Of a stretch of DNA of 64,000 bases, positions 49,240 to 60,700 are shown one piece after another. The stretch lies in the NCBI GenBank assembly GCA_003260075.1, contig QLIY01000606.1, forward strand, positions 35,900-99,899. The letters run 5' to 3'. Both the position numbers and the translations under genes were made by a program. Each line of letters begins with the position of its first letter. Positions within the stretch are counted from its first letter, which is position 1. This DNA comes from Phallusia mammillata (taxonomy: Eukaryota > Chordata > Ascidiacea > Phlebobranchia > Ascidiidae). The notes under the pieces were generated by a model. That model ran no database searches. It saw only the letters and a list, made by a program, of their open reading frames with translations, and was not told the DNA's origin.

Positions 49240-50328
49240 ATGAACTGTTCCTTGTTGCCTAGAGGCTTTAAAACAAATATACTACTACAACGAAATTTAT
49301 CACCAAAACTATTTCAAAAGAACATGAGTGACGGAAAAAAGCAAGGACATTGTGTTTCATATGCAGATGTTAAGGATGCCTGGAAACGTATTGAGGGACG
49401 CGTTCACTATACACCCATATTTACTTCAACCTATTTGGACAAGCTTGCAGGACGGAGACTATTCTTCAAAGCGGAAAACCAACAAAAAACTGGTTCCTTT
49501 AAAATCAGAGGTGCAATAAATGCAGTTGCTCAACTTTGCGAAAATCGTGAAAAACTCGAGGGTAACTTTTGTGTTGTAACACACAGCAGTGGCAATCATG
49601 GCCAGGCATTAGCAAAGGCTGCACAACTGTACAATGTCCCGGCATTTATAGCTGTGCCTAGTGATGCCCCCCAGTGTAAAGTGGATGCAATTAAGGGGTA
49701 TGGTGGGACCGTTGTGCCATGCATACCCACTCTTCAGGGACGGATTGACAAATGTGATGAACTAGTCAAGGAGCATAGCGGCATTATTGTTCACCCTAAC
49801 CAAACTCCAGCAGTCATTGCTGGTCAAGGCACTATAGCAATGGAAATGTTACAACAAAATCCAGATCTAGATGCAATTATAGCGCCTGTTGGAGGTGGAG
49901 GCATGATAAGCGGTATTGCAATTGCAGCAAAAGAGATCAAGCCATCTATTAAGGTTTATGCAGCTGAACCAGTAAATGCAAATGATTGTTATCTGTCAAA
50001 ACAAAATGGAAAGCTTACCCATCTAAAGTTTACTCCAAAAACTATTGCAGATGCTGTAAAAGCTGATATTGGTTCTAATACCTGGCCTATTATTCGTGAT
50101 ATGGTTGATGATGTTATAACTGTTGAAGAGGAAGAAATATTGCAAGCAATGAAGCTGGTTTGGGAAAGATGCAAATTAGTTATTGAACCGACCTCCGGAG
50201 TTGGAGTTGCAGCGGTTATTAGTCAAAAATTTGCCATGGCTAAAAATTTTGATGAAAGTGTCAAAAATGTTGGTATTGTTTTGTGTGGTGGTAACATTGA
50301 CTTGTCAGTAATTTCAAAGTTGTTTTAA
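49240..50328 (+). CDS. SRR: Serine racemase, intronless
   Basis: This PLP enzyme of fold type II interconverts L- and D-serine and can also dehydrate serine. The single 362-codon frame covers the whole family length (human 340). The PLP lysine is Lys88 in KTGSFKIRGA. The opposing base Ser117 lies in THSSGNHGQA. The phosphate-binding GGGG is at 218-221. The metal site motif AAEPVNANDC keeps the Glu, Ala and Asp positions. The C-terminal motif reads CGGN where human has SGGN. The aspartate-racemase triple-serine loop is absent (PTLQGR), which favours serine. Met30 starts MSDGKK and gives a protein of human-like length. The first Met adds 29 residues, basic and lacking acidic residues, that could be a mitochondrial signal. 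The upstream TTTAG next to the start could be a splice or spliced-leader acceptor. Absence of introns contrasts with every neighbour. Confidence 0.93.
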   Translation: MNCSLLPRGFKTNILLQRNLSPKLFQKNMSDGKKQGHCVSYADVKDAWKRIEGRVHYTPIFTSTYLDKLAGRRLFFKAENQQKTGSFKIRGAINAVAQLCENREKLEGNFCVVTHSSGNHGQALAKAAQLYNVPAFIAVPSDAPQCKVDAIKGYGGTVVPCIPTLQGRIDKCDELVKEHSGIIVHPNQTPAVIAGQGTIAMEMLQQNPDLDAIIAPVGGGGMISGIAIAAKEIKPSIKVYAAEPVNANDCYLSKQNGKLTHLKFTPKTIADAVKADIGSNTWPIIRDMVDDVITVEEEEILQAMKLVWERCKLVIEPTSGVGVAAVISQKFAMAKNFDESVKNVGIVLCGGNIDLSVISKLF

Positions 50329-50852
50329 TTGTATGTGTCAATCACCCAACTAGTTTTTAAAACAACAAAGATGTAATCTATATTTTTGTTTTAATTTTAT
50401 GTGTCATTTATACAACTATTTTCTTTTTATATATAGCAAAGGTGTAATTTATATGTCTGTTGTAATTTTTTTTTGTCAGTTGTTTAACAAAATTACTGTA
50501 CCATAAATCAACCTCATTATGATGGGCATATATTTTTGTAATTGAATTTATTATGTTCCTTTATTTTCCTGCATCTTGTTGGCAATAGTGAATATTTGTC
50601 AGAAAATGATGTAATACAGATTGCAATTAGCAAGATCACACATGTGACAATAATATTAAAATGTATTAATTGTGTGTGCAAATCATATAGCCTGGGTGCT
50701 AAGACCTTTAAAATGCTTTTTCAGTTTGCAAACAGTGTAGTTGCATTGCGTTTGTAGCCATTGTAATTCAACCATAATTCACCAATTGTGCCATCCTATA
50801 TTCGGGGCTCCAAAACCACTATTTGAGCTCCATAACATTTCAACATTATGCA

Positions 50853-51038
50853 GTTTTTTTTTCGGCTTGGTAATTGTTTAGTGCAATTGTGTTGCTGTGT
50901 TTTCTTTCACCAATAGAAATAAACTCAATATAATTGCAAATTGCAGGGGGGGGGGGGGGCTTGGTAATTGTTTAGTGCAATTGTGTTGCTATGTTTTCTT
51001 TCACCAATAGAAATAAACTCAATATAATTGCAAATTGC
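50853..51038 (+). repeat. G-run-joined duplication
   Basis: About 80 bp starting GGCTTGGTAATTGTTTAG is repeated nearly without change on either side of 14 G (50946-50959). It ends AATATAATTGCAAATTGCA in both copies. Confidence 0.9.
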
Positions 51039-51055
51039 ACCATTAAAAACACATG

Positions 51056-51244
51056 CCGTAGACTGATTTGAGTGAAATGTTTAATTGAATTTAGAAAAGA
51101 ACAGACTCCACCACCAAAATGGTCTTTGTTGCTTTGCAACAAATGGGGGGGGGGGACCGTAGACCGATTTGAGTGAAATGTTTGATTGAATTTAGAAGAG
51201 AACAGACTCCACCACCAAAATGGTCTTTGTTGCTTTGCAACAAA
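51056..51244 (+). repeat. G-run-joined duplication
   Basis: About 88 bp with GATTTGAGTGAAATGTTT and CCACCACCAAAATGG is repeated across 11 G (51145-51155), with a few substitutions. Confidence 0.9.
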
Positions 51245-51829
51245 TGTCCGTTAGTAATTAAAGCTATCGTTTGTACAATAGCGTCAAACATGTTAGTCTT
51301 GAACGTTATACACATCTCAAATCTATTGCTTTCAAAATATTTGAAACAACACTTTACAAAACGTCCATTTTTGTTATTTAAACGCAGCAAAGGGTAGCAC
51401 AACTACAATAAATTTCGGTAGCTTATTATGTGTTTGAACTTTGAAAAGAAATTTGCTCCCCAAAATATCTGCGCCAAAAATGTTAGAATTGTTTTGCATT
51501 CTGGTCCACAAAGTTTTTTTAGTCGTGTGTTTAGTGGTCACCGGCCACACACGTTTTACAATGTGTGTTGCGAGAATGTACATCAGTTTTATGATTAAAT
51601 AGTTTTAAATTAAAGAGAAAGGGTGCTATTTGACTTTTCTTGTAATCGTTCTTCTATTGGTGTTTGAAAAGTAGTACTTATGTAATCGAGGTATTTTGAT
51701 AACACCAGGTAACACTGTGCACTTTATTGCTATTTGGGTAAATACAAAATACACGGACGTGTAACAGATTAAATGCTGTAAAAGAAATTGAACGAACATG
51801 TATTTTAAAGTCAGTCAAAAGTTTTCCGG

Positions 51830-52060
51830 CGGTTTTAATGACCCGCGCAAACATAATAAAATAACCGTTAGGGGTACAGTGTGCAAAATGCAACAAATTT
51901 GGAAAAAAGTTTGGGAGTTCTTGAATGGGGGGGGGGGGTTTTAATCAAAGTCTCTTTGGATTTTGGTTTTAATGACCCGCGCTAACAAAATAACATAACC
52001 GTTAGGGGTACATTGTGCAAAATGCAACAAATTTGGAAAAAAGTTTGGGAGTTCTTGAAT
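51830..52060 (+). repeat. G-run-joined duplication upstream of TAF1
   Basis: GGTTTTAATGACCCGCG, AACCGTTAGGGGTACA and AAAAAAGTTTGGGAGTTC occur on both sides of 12 G (51927-51938). This lies about 180 bp upstream of the TAF1 start codon, so promoter models here should allow for a doubled segment. Confidence 0.9.
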
Positions 52061-52242
52061 GGTTTTGTTATTGTTTATGTTTGCGACTTTTTGTGTAAGA
52101 AAGAATTGTCAAACTAACCCCAAAAATTGTGTAATTAACAAATGCAACATATTTCTTATGTTTGAATGTATATTTAAGATGAAGCTACATATGAATAAAA
52201 GTAATATTTTCATTAAAATCCGGTGACTGCAGTTCAGCCAGA

Positions 52243-55200
52243 ATGTCTGGTTCCGACTCTGATGGGGAAAATGTGTCCAGCGATTTGGTTGGATTTATGT
52301 TTGGGAATATCGACAAACATGGACACTTGGAAAATGATGTGTTTGATGAAGTAATTTTTGCTTAGTTAAATTTGATTTATTTGGTAAAGCGATCAATTTT
52401 ATGGATGGGGGGGGGGTGACAAACATGGACACTTGGAAAATGATGTGTTTGATGAAGTAAGTGTGCTTAGTTAAATTTGATTTATTTGGTAAAGCGATCA
52501 ATTTTATGGATAAGATATGTTATTATTGTTGATCAGAATCTGAGCATAACATACTACATATGAATTACATCATTTGTAGAACTATAAAGCATTTTATGTT
52601 ACCAGACAACACTTAAATAAACCTTTATTTGCTTTCATGTCCAATAAAAATGTTTGCTATCTTATAACTGTGTTAAAATTTACATCACATTAAATATTTT
52701 TCAGAAATCCAAAACTCATCTTATGCAATTAACAACATTGGCCGGTTTGGGTGAATTTGTGAGTAGACTGACCAAAGATGAATCTTCAAAGCAGGAAAAT
52801 ACTGGGAGTCATGCAGGTAATACTTTTTTTCCACTGTGCAGTAACATACCTCAAATAACATGGGTTTGGGTGGACCAAAAACTAATTGTTGCTACCAAAA
52901 ACAAGTATTTTTGATGCCAAAATGCTACTGCAATAGGGTTTACAGCAACTGCTTTGTAAAAAAATAGCATTGCAAGTTGTCAGCTGAATAGAGTTTGACT
53001 TTTTAACACATGAATTGTAACATATTTAAAAAACAGTGGTTTCCCTGTGTTACATAGTAAACCTGTGTGATTACAGGCAACATTTAGACACCAATGACAT
53101 ACGCCACCAGATTTTTTCTTTCCAAACTGCTTGCATTTTTGCAAGGACATTTCCGGAAAATTTAAAATTGTCATTTTATTTGTTTTTATCAGATTATCGC
53201 GTTGAAGCTGCCCCTGATGCTGTGGATTACTCAAATATCGATGAACTCGCTGAAGAAAGTGAAATGTCCGTTGACATGAAATCGATGGCAGCACATTTCT
53301 CTAGAGGTGAATTAGTGTCTCATCCTCCCAAACCAGTGGATTTTACACTTTTCAAGCATGCACCACATTAATAAACTCATTTATTATTTTGTGGCACACT
53401 TTGATAGCCAGCAACACAAAACTAGGCAAAAGAAAGTTAATTTGTAACTTTATGAGCCAGATGGGTTTTTGTGACCATTATAACAAAAATGTAAGCTTAG
53501 AAACAATGTTATATACATCTGCATTTTGTCATCAAATCCTAAAACATCAGAGAATGGCATCGCTGTCCTACACAGACATATTAAGCAAAGCTAATGTTCA
53601 TCAACTTATATTGTAAGGAAAAAGCCCACACCTAAACATACCAACCAACATATTATAAAGTCACAGTTTCTTGCAGCAAAAGTGCCTCCCTGATAAGATA
53701 TGGAATTTAGTGTGTTTCGATTCACAGGGGGGGGGGGCAATGGCTTCACATTTCTCTAGAGGTGAATTAGTGTCTCATCCTCCCAAACCAGTGGGGGGGG
53801 GGGGTTTGTGAACATTGTCATGTACATCTGCATTTTGTCATCAAATCCTAAAACATCAGAGAATGGCATCGCTGTCCTAGACATACATATTAAGCAAAGT
53901 TTATGTTCATCCACTCATATCTTAAGGAAAATGCCCACACCTAAACATGCCAACCAACATATTATAAAGTCACAGTTTCTTGCAGCGAAAGTGCCTCCCT
54001 GATAAGATATGGAATTTAGTGTGTTTCGATTCACACTTGCTTGTTGTTAATCTTTATTTGAATATCAACTATTTTTGACTCAGACAATGACAGTGATGAT
54101 TACGACGCAGATGATGACGTACAACAAAAAACTCCCCATCTTTCTTCTGATAAAAGGTCTCTTTGTACTTGAAATGGTTTTGATTTGTTGGTAATTGGTA
54201 TTCATGTGATTTTCAAAATTCAACAAATGTACTTGTTGCTAAATTGCAGTAGTTAAAACCTTTAATTAAACAATATGTCTTATAGACATTACCTATTCTG
54301 TGTGGTATTGGAGCACCAAATATTTACATTCATAAACAGTTACCATACTGTTCTTTCAGGATTTTTCGGATATAAAGTGTAGGAATGTTTTTGCCCTGTA
54401 GATTTACACACTTTAAAATCTGTTTTTTATGTTTTTGATGAAAATTTGTTTTTAATATTGCAGATCACAACAAAAACAGGATTCATCTCACAAAGGCAGT
54501 GGTGATGGTGACTTCATAATGCCTTCTATTGTGGGGGGGGGGGACAGACAATGACAGTGATGATTACGACGCAGATGACGACGTACAACAAAAAACTCCC
54601 CATCTTTCTTCTGATAAAAGGTCCCTTTGTACTTGAAATGGTTTTGATATTATTTTTTGTTGGTAATTGGTATTCATGTGATTTTCAAAATTCAACAAAT
54701 GTAATTGTTGCTAAATTGCAGTAGTTAAAACCTTTAATTAAACAATATGTCTTATAGACATTACCTGTTCTGTGTGATATCGGAGCACCAAATATTTACA
54801 TTCATAAACAGTTACCACAGTGTTTTTTCAGGATTTTTCGGATATAAAGTGTAGAAATGTTTTTGCCCTGCATATTTACACAGTTTAAAATCTGTTTTTT
54901 ATGTTTTGGGTGAAAATATATTTATTTATTTGATATTGCAGATCACAACAAAAACAAGATGCTTCTCACAAAGGCAGTGGTGATGGTGACTTCATAATGC
55001 CTTCTATTGTGTCACATTCTCATCGATTCTCTGGTTCCTCACCTGAACGTAAACAGTCTTCAGATTCTGAAAGACTAAACCGCTCAGGTGGAAGGCACGA
55101 CAAGAAGAAACTTGGTGGTGAGATTGGGAATTAGAAATTACCACAATACTTTTCATCCAATTTTATGTTCAGTTTAATATTTTAACATCCACAGGCCAAA

Positions 55201-57719
55201 TTGGCTGACTAGTCATAGCCGGGGGGGGGGAGAAGAAACTTGGAGGTGAGATTGGAAATTAGGAATTACCACAATACTTTTTATCCAATTTTATGTTCAT
55301 TTTAATATTTTAACATCCACAGGCCAAATTGGCTGACTAGTCATAGCCATCATTCCCTTTACAAATTGCAGACAAATGTTGTTGTTTTTTGTTGATGCTT
55401 ATGCTCACTCAAGTATTTTTTACATTTTTATCTATGGCAAATTATGTCTTAAATAAGAAATTGTGCAGAATTCGAACTAGGATACTGAGAATGAAGAATT
55501 GAATCGTTGAAAAAAATAAAGAAATATGTTTGATGTATTTTAAACTTATGAGCTGCTTTTAACATTGTCTATTTTTAATCAACTTTTTAAGAGATTTTTA
55601 TCTATTTCAGAAGTCCTTAAATGTGCATTAAACCACTAATTTTATTTCAATAAAAAACCAAAATAGTTGACATGTTATGTTACTTGCAGGTACGAAGATA
55701 GAAAGAAGAAAACGACGCAAGGAAAAATTAATGCAACAACATCAGCAATCAGAAGAGGAGATGATTTACAGTCAGAAGTACAAAGAATTGGAGGAAAAAG
55801 TCAACAGCAAAGATATTTGTGAATTGTTTCCGGAATTTAGACCGAATCAGGTTTGTTCTATTTTTCATAGTTTTTTAATTTGAATAACAGTGAAAATAAA
55901 GTTAAAGTTTTGTCATGCATCAAGCCCTAAAACATATGGAGTAATTGTAAATCTTATACATCTTGATCCAAGTACTGTTGGAAATAACTCTAGTGCAGGG
56001 GTCGGCAACCTTTTAGGCGACGCATGCCAATTTACATGTTGTTTCCATGTGTTAATGACCTCGTGTGCCAAAGTTTTTCTAAACAATAGTGGTTCGTGCC
56101 AGCAGATATCAATAATAAAGGGGGGGGGGGCAGTGCCAATTTATATGTTGTTTCCGTGTGTTAATGACCTTGTCTCCCAAAGTTTTTCTAAACAATAGTG
56201 GTTCGTGCCAGCGGATATCAATAATAAAGAGAAAGCATAGTTTTTTGTGCATGTAAGGCTGAATTTTAAGACAATGGCATGATAAAAACTGGGGGGGGGG
56301 TAGTTTTTTGTGCTTATAAGGCTGAATTTTAAGACAATGGCATGATAAAAACTATAAACAAGCAGTGTAACAGGTTAAATTGGTACTTTAATATAACACG
56401 CAAACCAGTTGGCATGCCATGAAAAACCACCTAGCGTGTCAACCTTGGCATGTGTGCCATGGGTTGCCGACCCCTGCTCCAGTGTGTCATGGTTAAAAAA
56501 ACACTGGTTTAAAGCAATGTTGAATACTGTGATATACACAGGTGCTACGGTTTCTTCGTTTATTTGGTGGACAAAAAGCTACTTCGCTCCCCAACATATG
56601 GCGTAACTGTAGACGCCGAAAGAAGAAGAAACGTCCTCAAAGCAGCATAATGGATCCACAGACTGAGGCACCAAAGGAGGCAAGTCGGTGGCTGGAACCG
56701 TGGACAGCACCACCACCTCCTATGCCTTCACTAGAAGAATGTGCATCTGACGAAGAGGTAAGTTTTGTAGGCAAACTACACAAAAGTTAGCACTGCTTTT
56801 GCAATGAATAAGCTTTAAATGGGTGTTTTGCGCTAACATCCAGGCCTTCGATTATATCATCAAGCTTGTTAACATAAGTACAAATTTGACCACATGAAAC
56901 AAAAAATTTTGTGACATGTAGATGTTTAGGTCTCTGAAAAAGTTGAAGCCTTTCCTTTCCATTTAATTAAGATGGACATAACTTCGGGGGGGGGGTCTTC
57001 GATTATATCATCAAGCTTGTTAACATAAGTACAAATTTGACCATATGAAACAAAAATTTTTGTGACATGTAGATGTTTAGGTCTCTGAAAAGTTGAAGCC
57101 TTTCCTTTCCATTTAATTAAGATGGACATAACTTCATAACTGGGATCTGCCCTGCAGCCTTGACCAGTGCTCACAGCATACTCACATATACATCATAGTA
57201 CACCAGGCCTATTAAAGGCATTGTAGTACAGATGGGACGACACCAGCTTTGGAAGCTAGTACCGATACCAAGTACGAGTACCACATGTATATACCTTCGA
57301 TAGCGAGTACCGATTACCGAGTACTTAAGTCTAGTGTTGTACTTAGTTGTATACCACTGGTTAATTTATCTGCCATGGCCGGGGTGCAGGCGTTCACTCA
57401 CACATGCCGAAAAATGTAATCACCACATGATAGCGAAAAAGATATCTGTAACCTTTCAGAACTTTTTCCCGATTTTGTGCTGTCCGAAGCAAATATTCGC
57501 ATAAAGTTGCCCGTATTCTTATGGTCTAAATCGACTATCGGTATTTGCACGTTGGTATCGAAAACTGAGACAAAATATTTCGTTACCGAGTCCGGGGGGG
57601 GGGGAGCCCTGCAGCCTTGACCAGCGCTCACAGCAATACCACATGTATATACCTTGTATACCACATGTATAGAGTACCGATTACCGAGTACTTAAGTCTA
57701 GTGTTGTACTTAGTTGTAT

Positions 57720-57771
<52 letters not shown>

Positions 57772-60700
57772 TTGTACCCAATCAGCCACTCCTTTTTATG
57801 TTCCTGTTTATCAAATTTGTGTTGAGTTGTAAGGTTTACTGTGATTTTGCTTTTTTGTGTTATAGTTCACAATGCTGAAACCGATAAAATCAAAGAAATC
57901 TTCGAATCAAGCTGGTGGTGGGAATGCCGCAAATGCAAAATCTAAAATACCTGAATGGAGATATGGTCCAGCAGCGTTGTGGTATGACATGCTTGGCGTC
58001 CCTGAAACTGGGGAGGGATTTGACTATGGCTTCAAACTCAAAAATCCTGAGGTAATATTTTTATTTATTGATCAACAAAATTATTTGTTATCCGTTGTAA
58101 GTGTTATTTACATATTAATACCTAAATTTGCTTTAGATAAAGTTAAATTATTTTACGAACCCTACATTGCTGTATAACTTACTTTAGGAAAAATAGTTAC
58201 TTTTTTATACATTTTTGGAATTTGTGGCCAAAGTTGCAATGTAAGATAAAACATCTTCTCTTTGAAGCCAACATCCTGAATGGTAAAAAAGACCAAAAAC
58301 AGTAGCAATTTTTTTAAAGATGTCTATCGTACAACATGAAAATCTTATCTTCCAAAAATGGTGTAGTAAATGGTCTACAATCTACTTAATACACTGTCTT
58401 TAAGATAATAACCGGTAAGACTTGCTGAAAGAATGTTTTATTACTTAAACATTTTTAGGAAACAAGCACTGCAGCTGCAACCAAGTCAATCACAAATGAC
58501 CCAAGTTTTCCGTCCCCCGAACATTTCTACATGGTTTCACAAGTTAGATGGGAGGATGACATCATATGGAACGCTGATGATGTCAGATACAAAGTTGGAA
58601 AGGTATTATATGGTTTTAAATAAAAAAAGTAGAACTTTACACTGAAGAGAAATCTCTTCCCTTTTTTCTTTTTGGGCAATCAAGTTTTTTTTTGTATTTG
58701 TTTATGTGGTTATTTTAGGGTTAGTGTGGCTGTACATGTAATAAATGTCAAAGTTTTATCAAAAACTAACAAATTAGTTGTTGTTTAACCCATTTTTCAA
58801 TAACCAATGATTTTCTCAACTTTGGCATATTCAACAGACCCTTATTTACTCAAATGCAAAATAAATTCGATCAAACCTCCTATGTTTCAGAGCATTCACA
58901 CGACGCCAGACTCAGATGAAAAGTACAAATTGAGAGTAAGTCCTGCACATAAACGAACACAAAAATGCTTATGCTAAATCTTTATCCCTTTTTACCAGGT
59001 TGATCGAGCAGCACAGGCTGGCTGGGTGCCAACAAGCACACAAAGAACCGCTTTGCCTCATAGCTCGGCTGTCACGACACGTCCTATCACACTGGCTATC
59101 GAAAAACCATCAGGTAAAACTTAAAATTTGGTGTTGTTGGAACAATACTAATAAGACAGTGCACACTGTTTGGACCGATTAGGTCTCATCGGTGTAGTTG
59201 GTAACAAGGTTTTAATAGGTTTTAATCTAGCCATCCAAGGCACTCCAGTTTGTTGGGAGTAACAGGGTAAAAAGTCATGCCTCATCTATTCTGTTCGATG
59301 CCACAACTGGACATAAACCACAGAGGAAACTGACCCACAATGGCCAGGCAACTGCTTGGGAACCATAGTGATGTCGGCACAGTATCAATGTAAAGCCTCT
59401 CCATAGTTTATCAATCTACTTTATGACGTTAAGTAGAAACAATGGTATTGAATCTTCCATTGCTTTGTTCTGCTATTTTAACTTGAGTCCTTTTTTGTTT
59501 TGATTTCAGTGAATCAAAATGATTCAACCGTGAGTTCAATTTTTCCGATCGACAATTATGAGTTGATTTATGGAGATTGGGAAAAAGACATTATATGGGA
59601 CGACCAGAACATGGACTTTATTCCCAAACCAACTGTGTTTAAGTTTGATCCTAATGATGAAAATATTATCCTGGGCATGCCAGATGAGCCTAAAACATGG
59701 CAAGTTTTTCAGCTAATTGGTTTGATACCCTGTAGTTCAGTCACAGTTGAGTTACATGAGAAATACGTAAGAGTTGCCTAAAATTTGAAATGATGACATT
59801 TATTGGATTAAAACAGTATTATGATTATGAATGTATAAATGAAACGAGAATGGTTGAAACTAGTGATGGGACGATACCAGGTTTTGAAACGAGTACCGAG
59901 TACGAGTACCACATGTATATACCGAGTACGATTACCGAGTACTTAGGTGTAGTGTTGTACTTAGTTGTATATCATTGGCTTATTTATCAGCCATGGTCGA
60001 GGGGCACACGCAAATGCCGAAAAATGTAATCTCCACGTGTTAGCGAAAAAGATATACGTAAACTGGCGGAACTTTTTTCCAATTTTGTTCTGTCCGAAAC
60101 AAATATTGACATAAACTTGCCTGTATTCGTATGGTGTAAATCGGCCTTTGGTACTCACAAGTTGGTATTGAAAACTGAGACAAAATATTTCGATACCGAG
60201 TACCGGGTACTCATCCCATCACTAGTTGAAACACATAAGTAAAAAAAAAAAAATAAAAATAACCAACAACATTAATACAGTAGTTATTGAATTGCTGGTA
60301 TAACCTAAATTTATAGTTGTGTACATATTTATTTCCAGCAATGAAGCCGATTCTAAAGATACCAAAAAAGAAAATCAGAAGAAATCAAAACTTGCATCAA
60401 ACAAAGGTAAAATCTCATGCATTTGCCATTTTAATATGCACTAGCCTGTATGCATTGCCAAACATAAACCCTATGGATAGCACTTAGATCAGCAGTTCCC
60501 AACCTGTGGGTCGTGACCTCCACTGTCGCATAAAGCAATGGCTCCCAACTCGTTTTAGGCAATGGACTACTAGCCCCAATGAAAAAAAAAATGGACCACT
60601 TTATTGTTGAGAAAAAAAAATCACTCAGTTTTAATATATAGCCTACTTATTTTATCCGTGGGGTCAACACAACAACTGTTATCAAGGGGTCACGGTACCA

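Larger units (their letters stand above)
50329..52242. other. Intergenic region between serine racemase and TAF1
   Basis: This should hold the racemase 3' UTR and the TAF1 promoter. I see no coding exon. Three G-run-joined duplications fill much of it: 50853-51038 (run 50946-50959), 51056-51244 (run 51145-51155) and about 51830-52060 (run 51927-51938). Confidence 0.65.

Noticed and set aside
49240-50328. Aspartate racemase or threonine dehydratase instead of serine racemase
   Set aside because: The triple-serine loop of aspartate racemases is absent and there is no C-terminal regulatory domain as in biosynthetic threonine dehydratase. Overall match and length follow serine racemase.
57617-57832. 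Plus-strand frame with a polyglycine stretch
   Set aside because: The glycines are translations of the 51-base G run.
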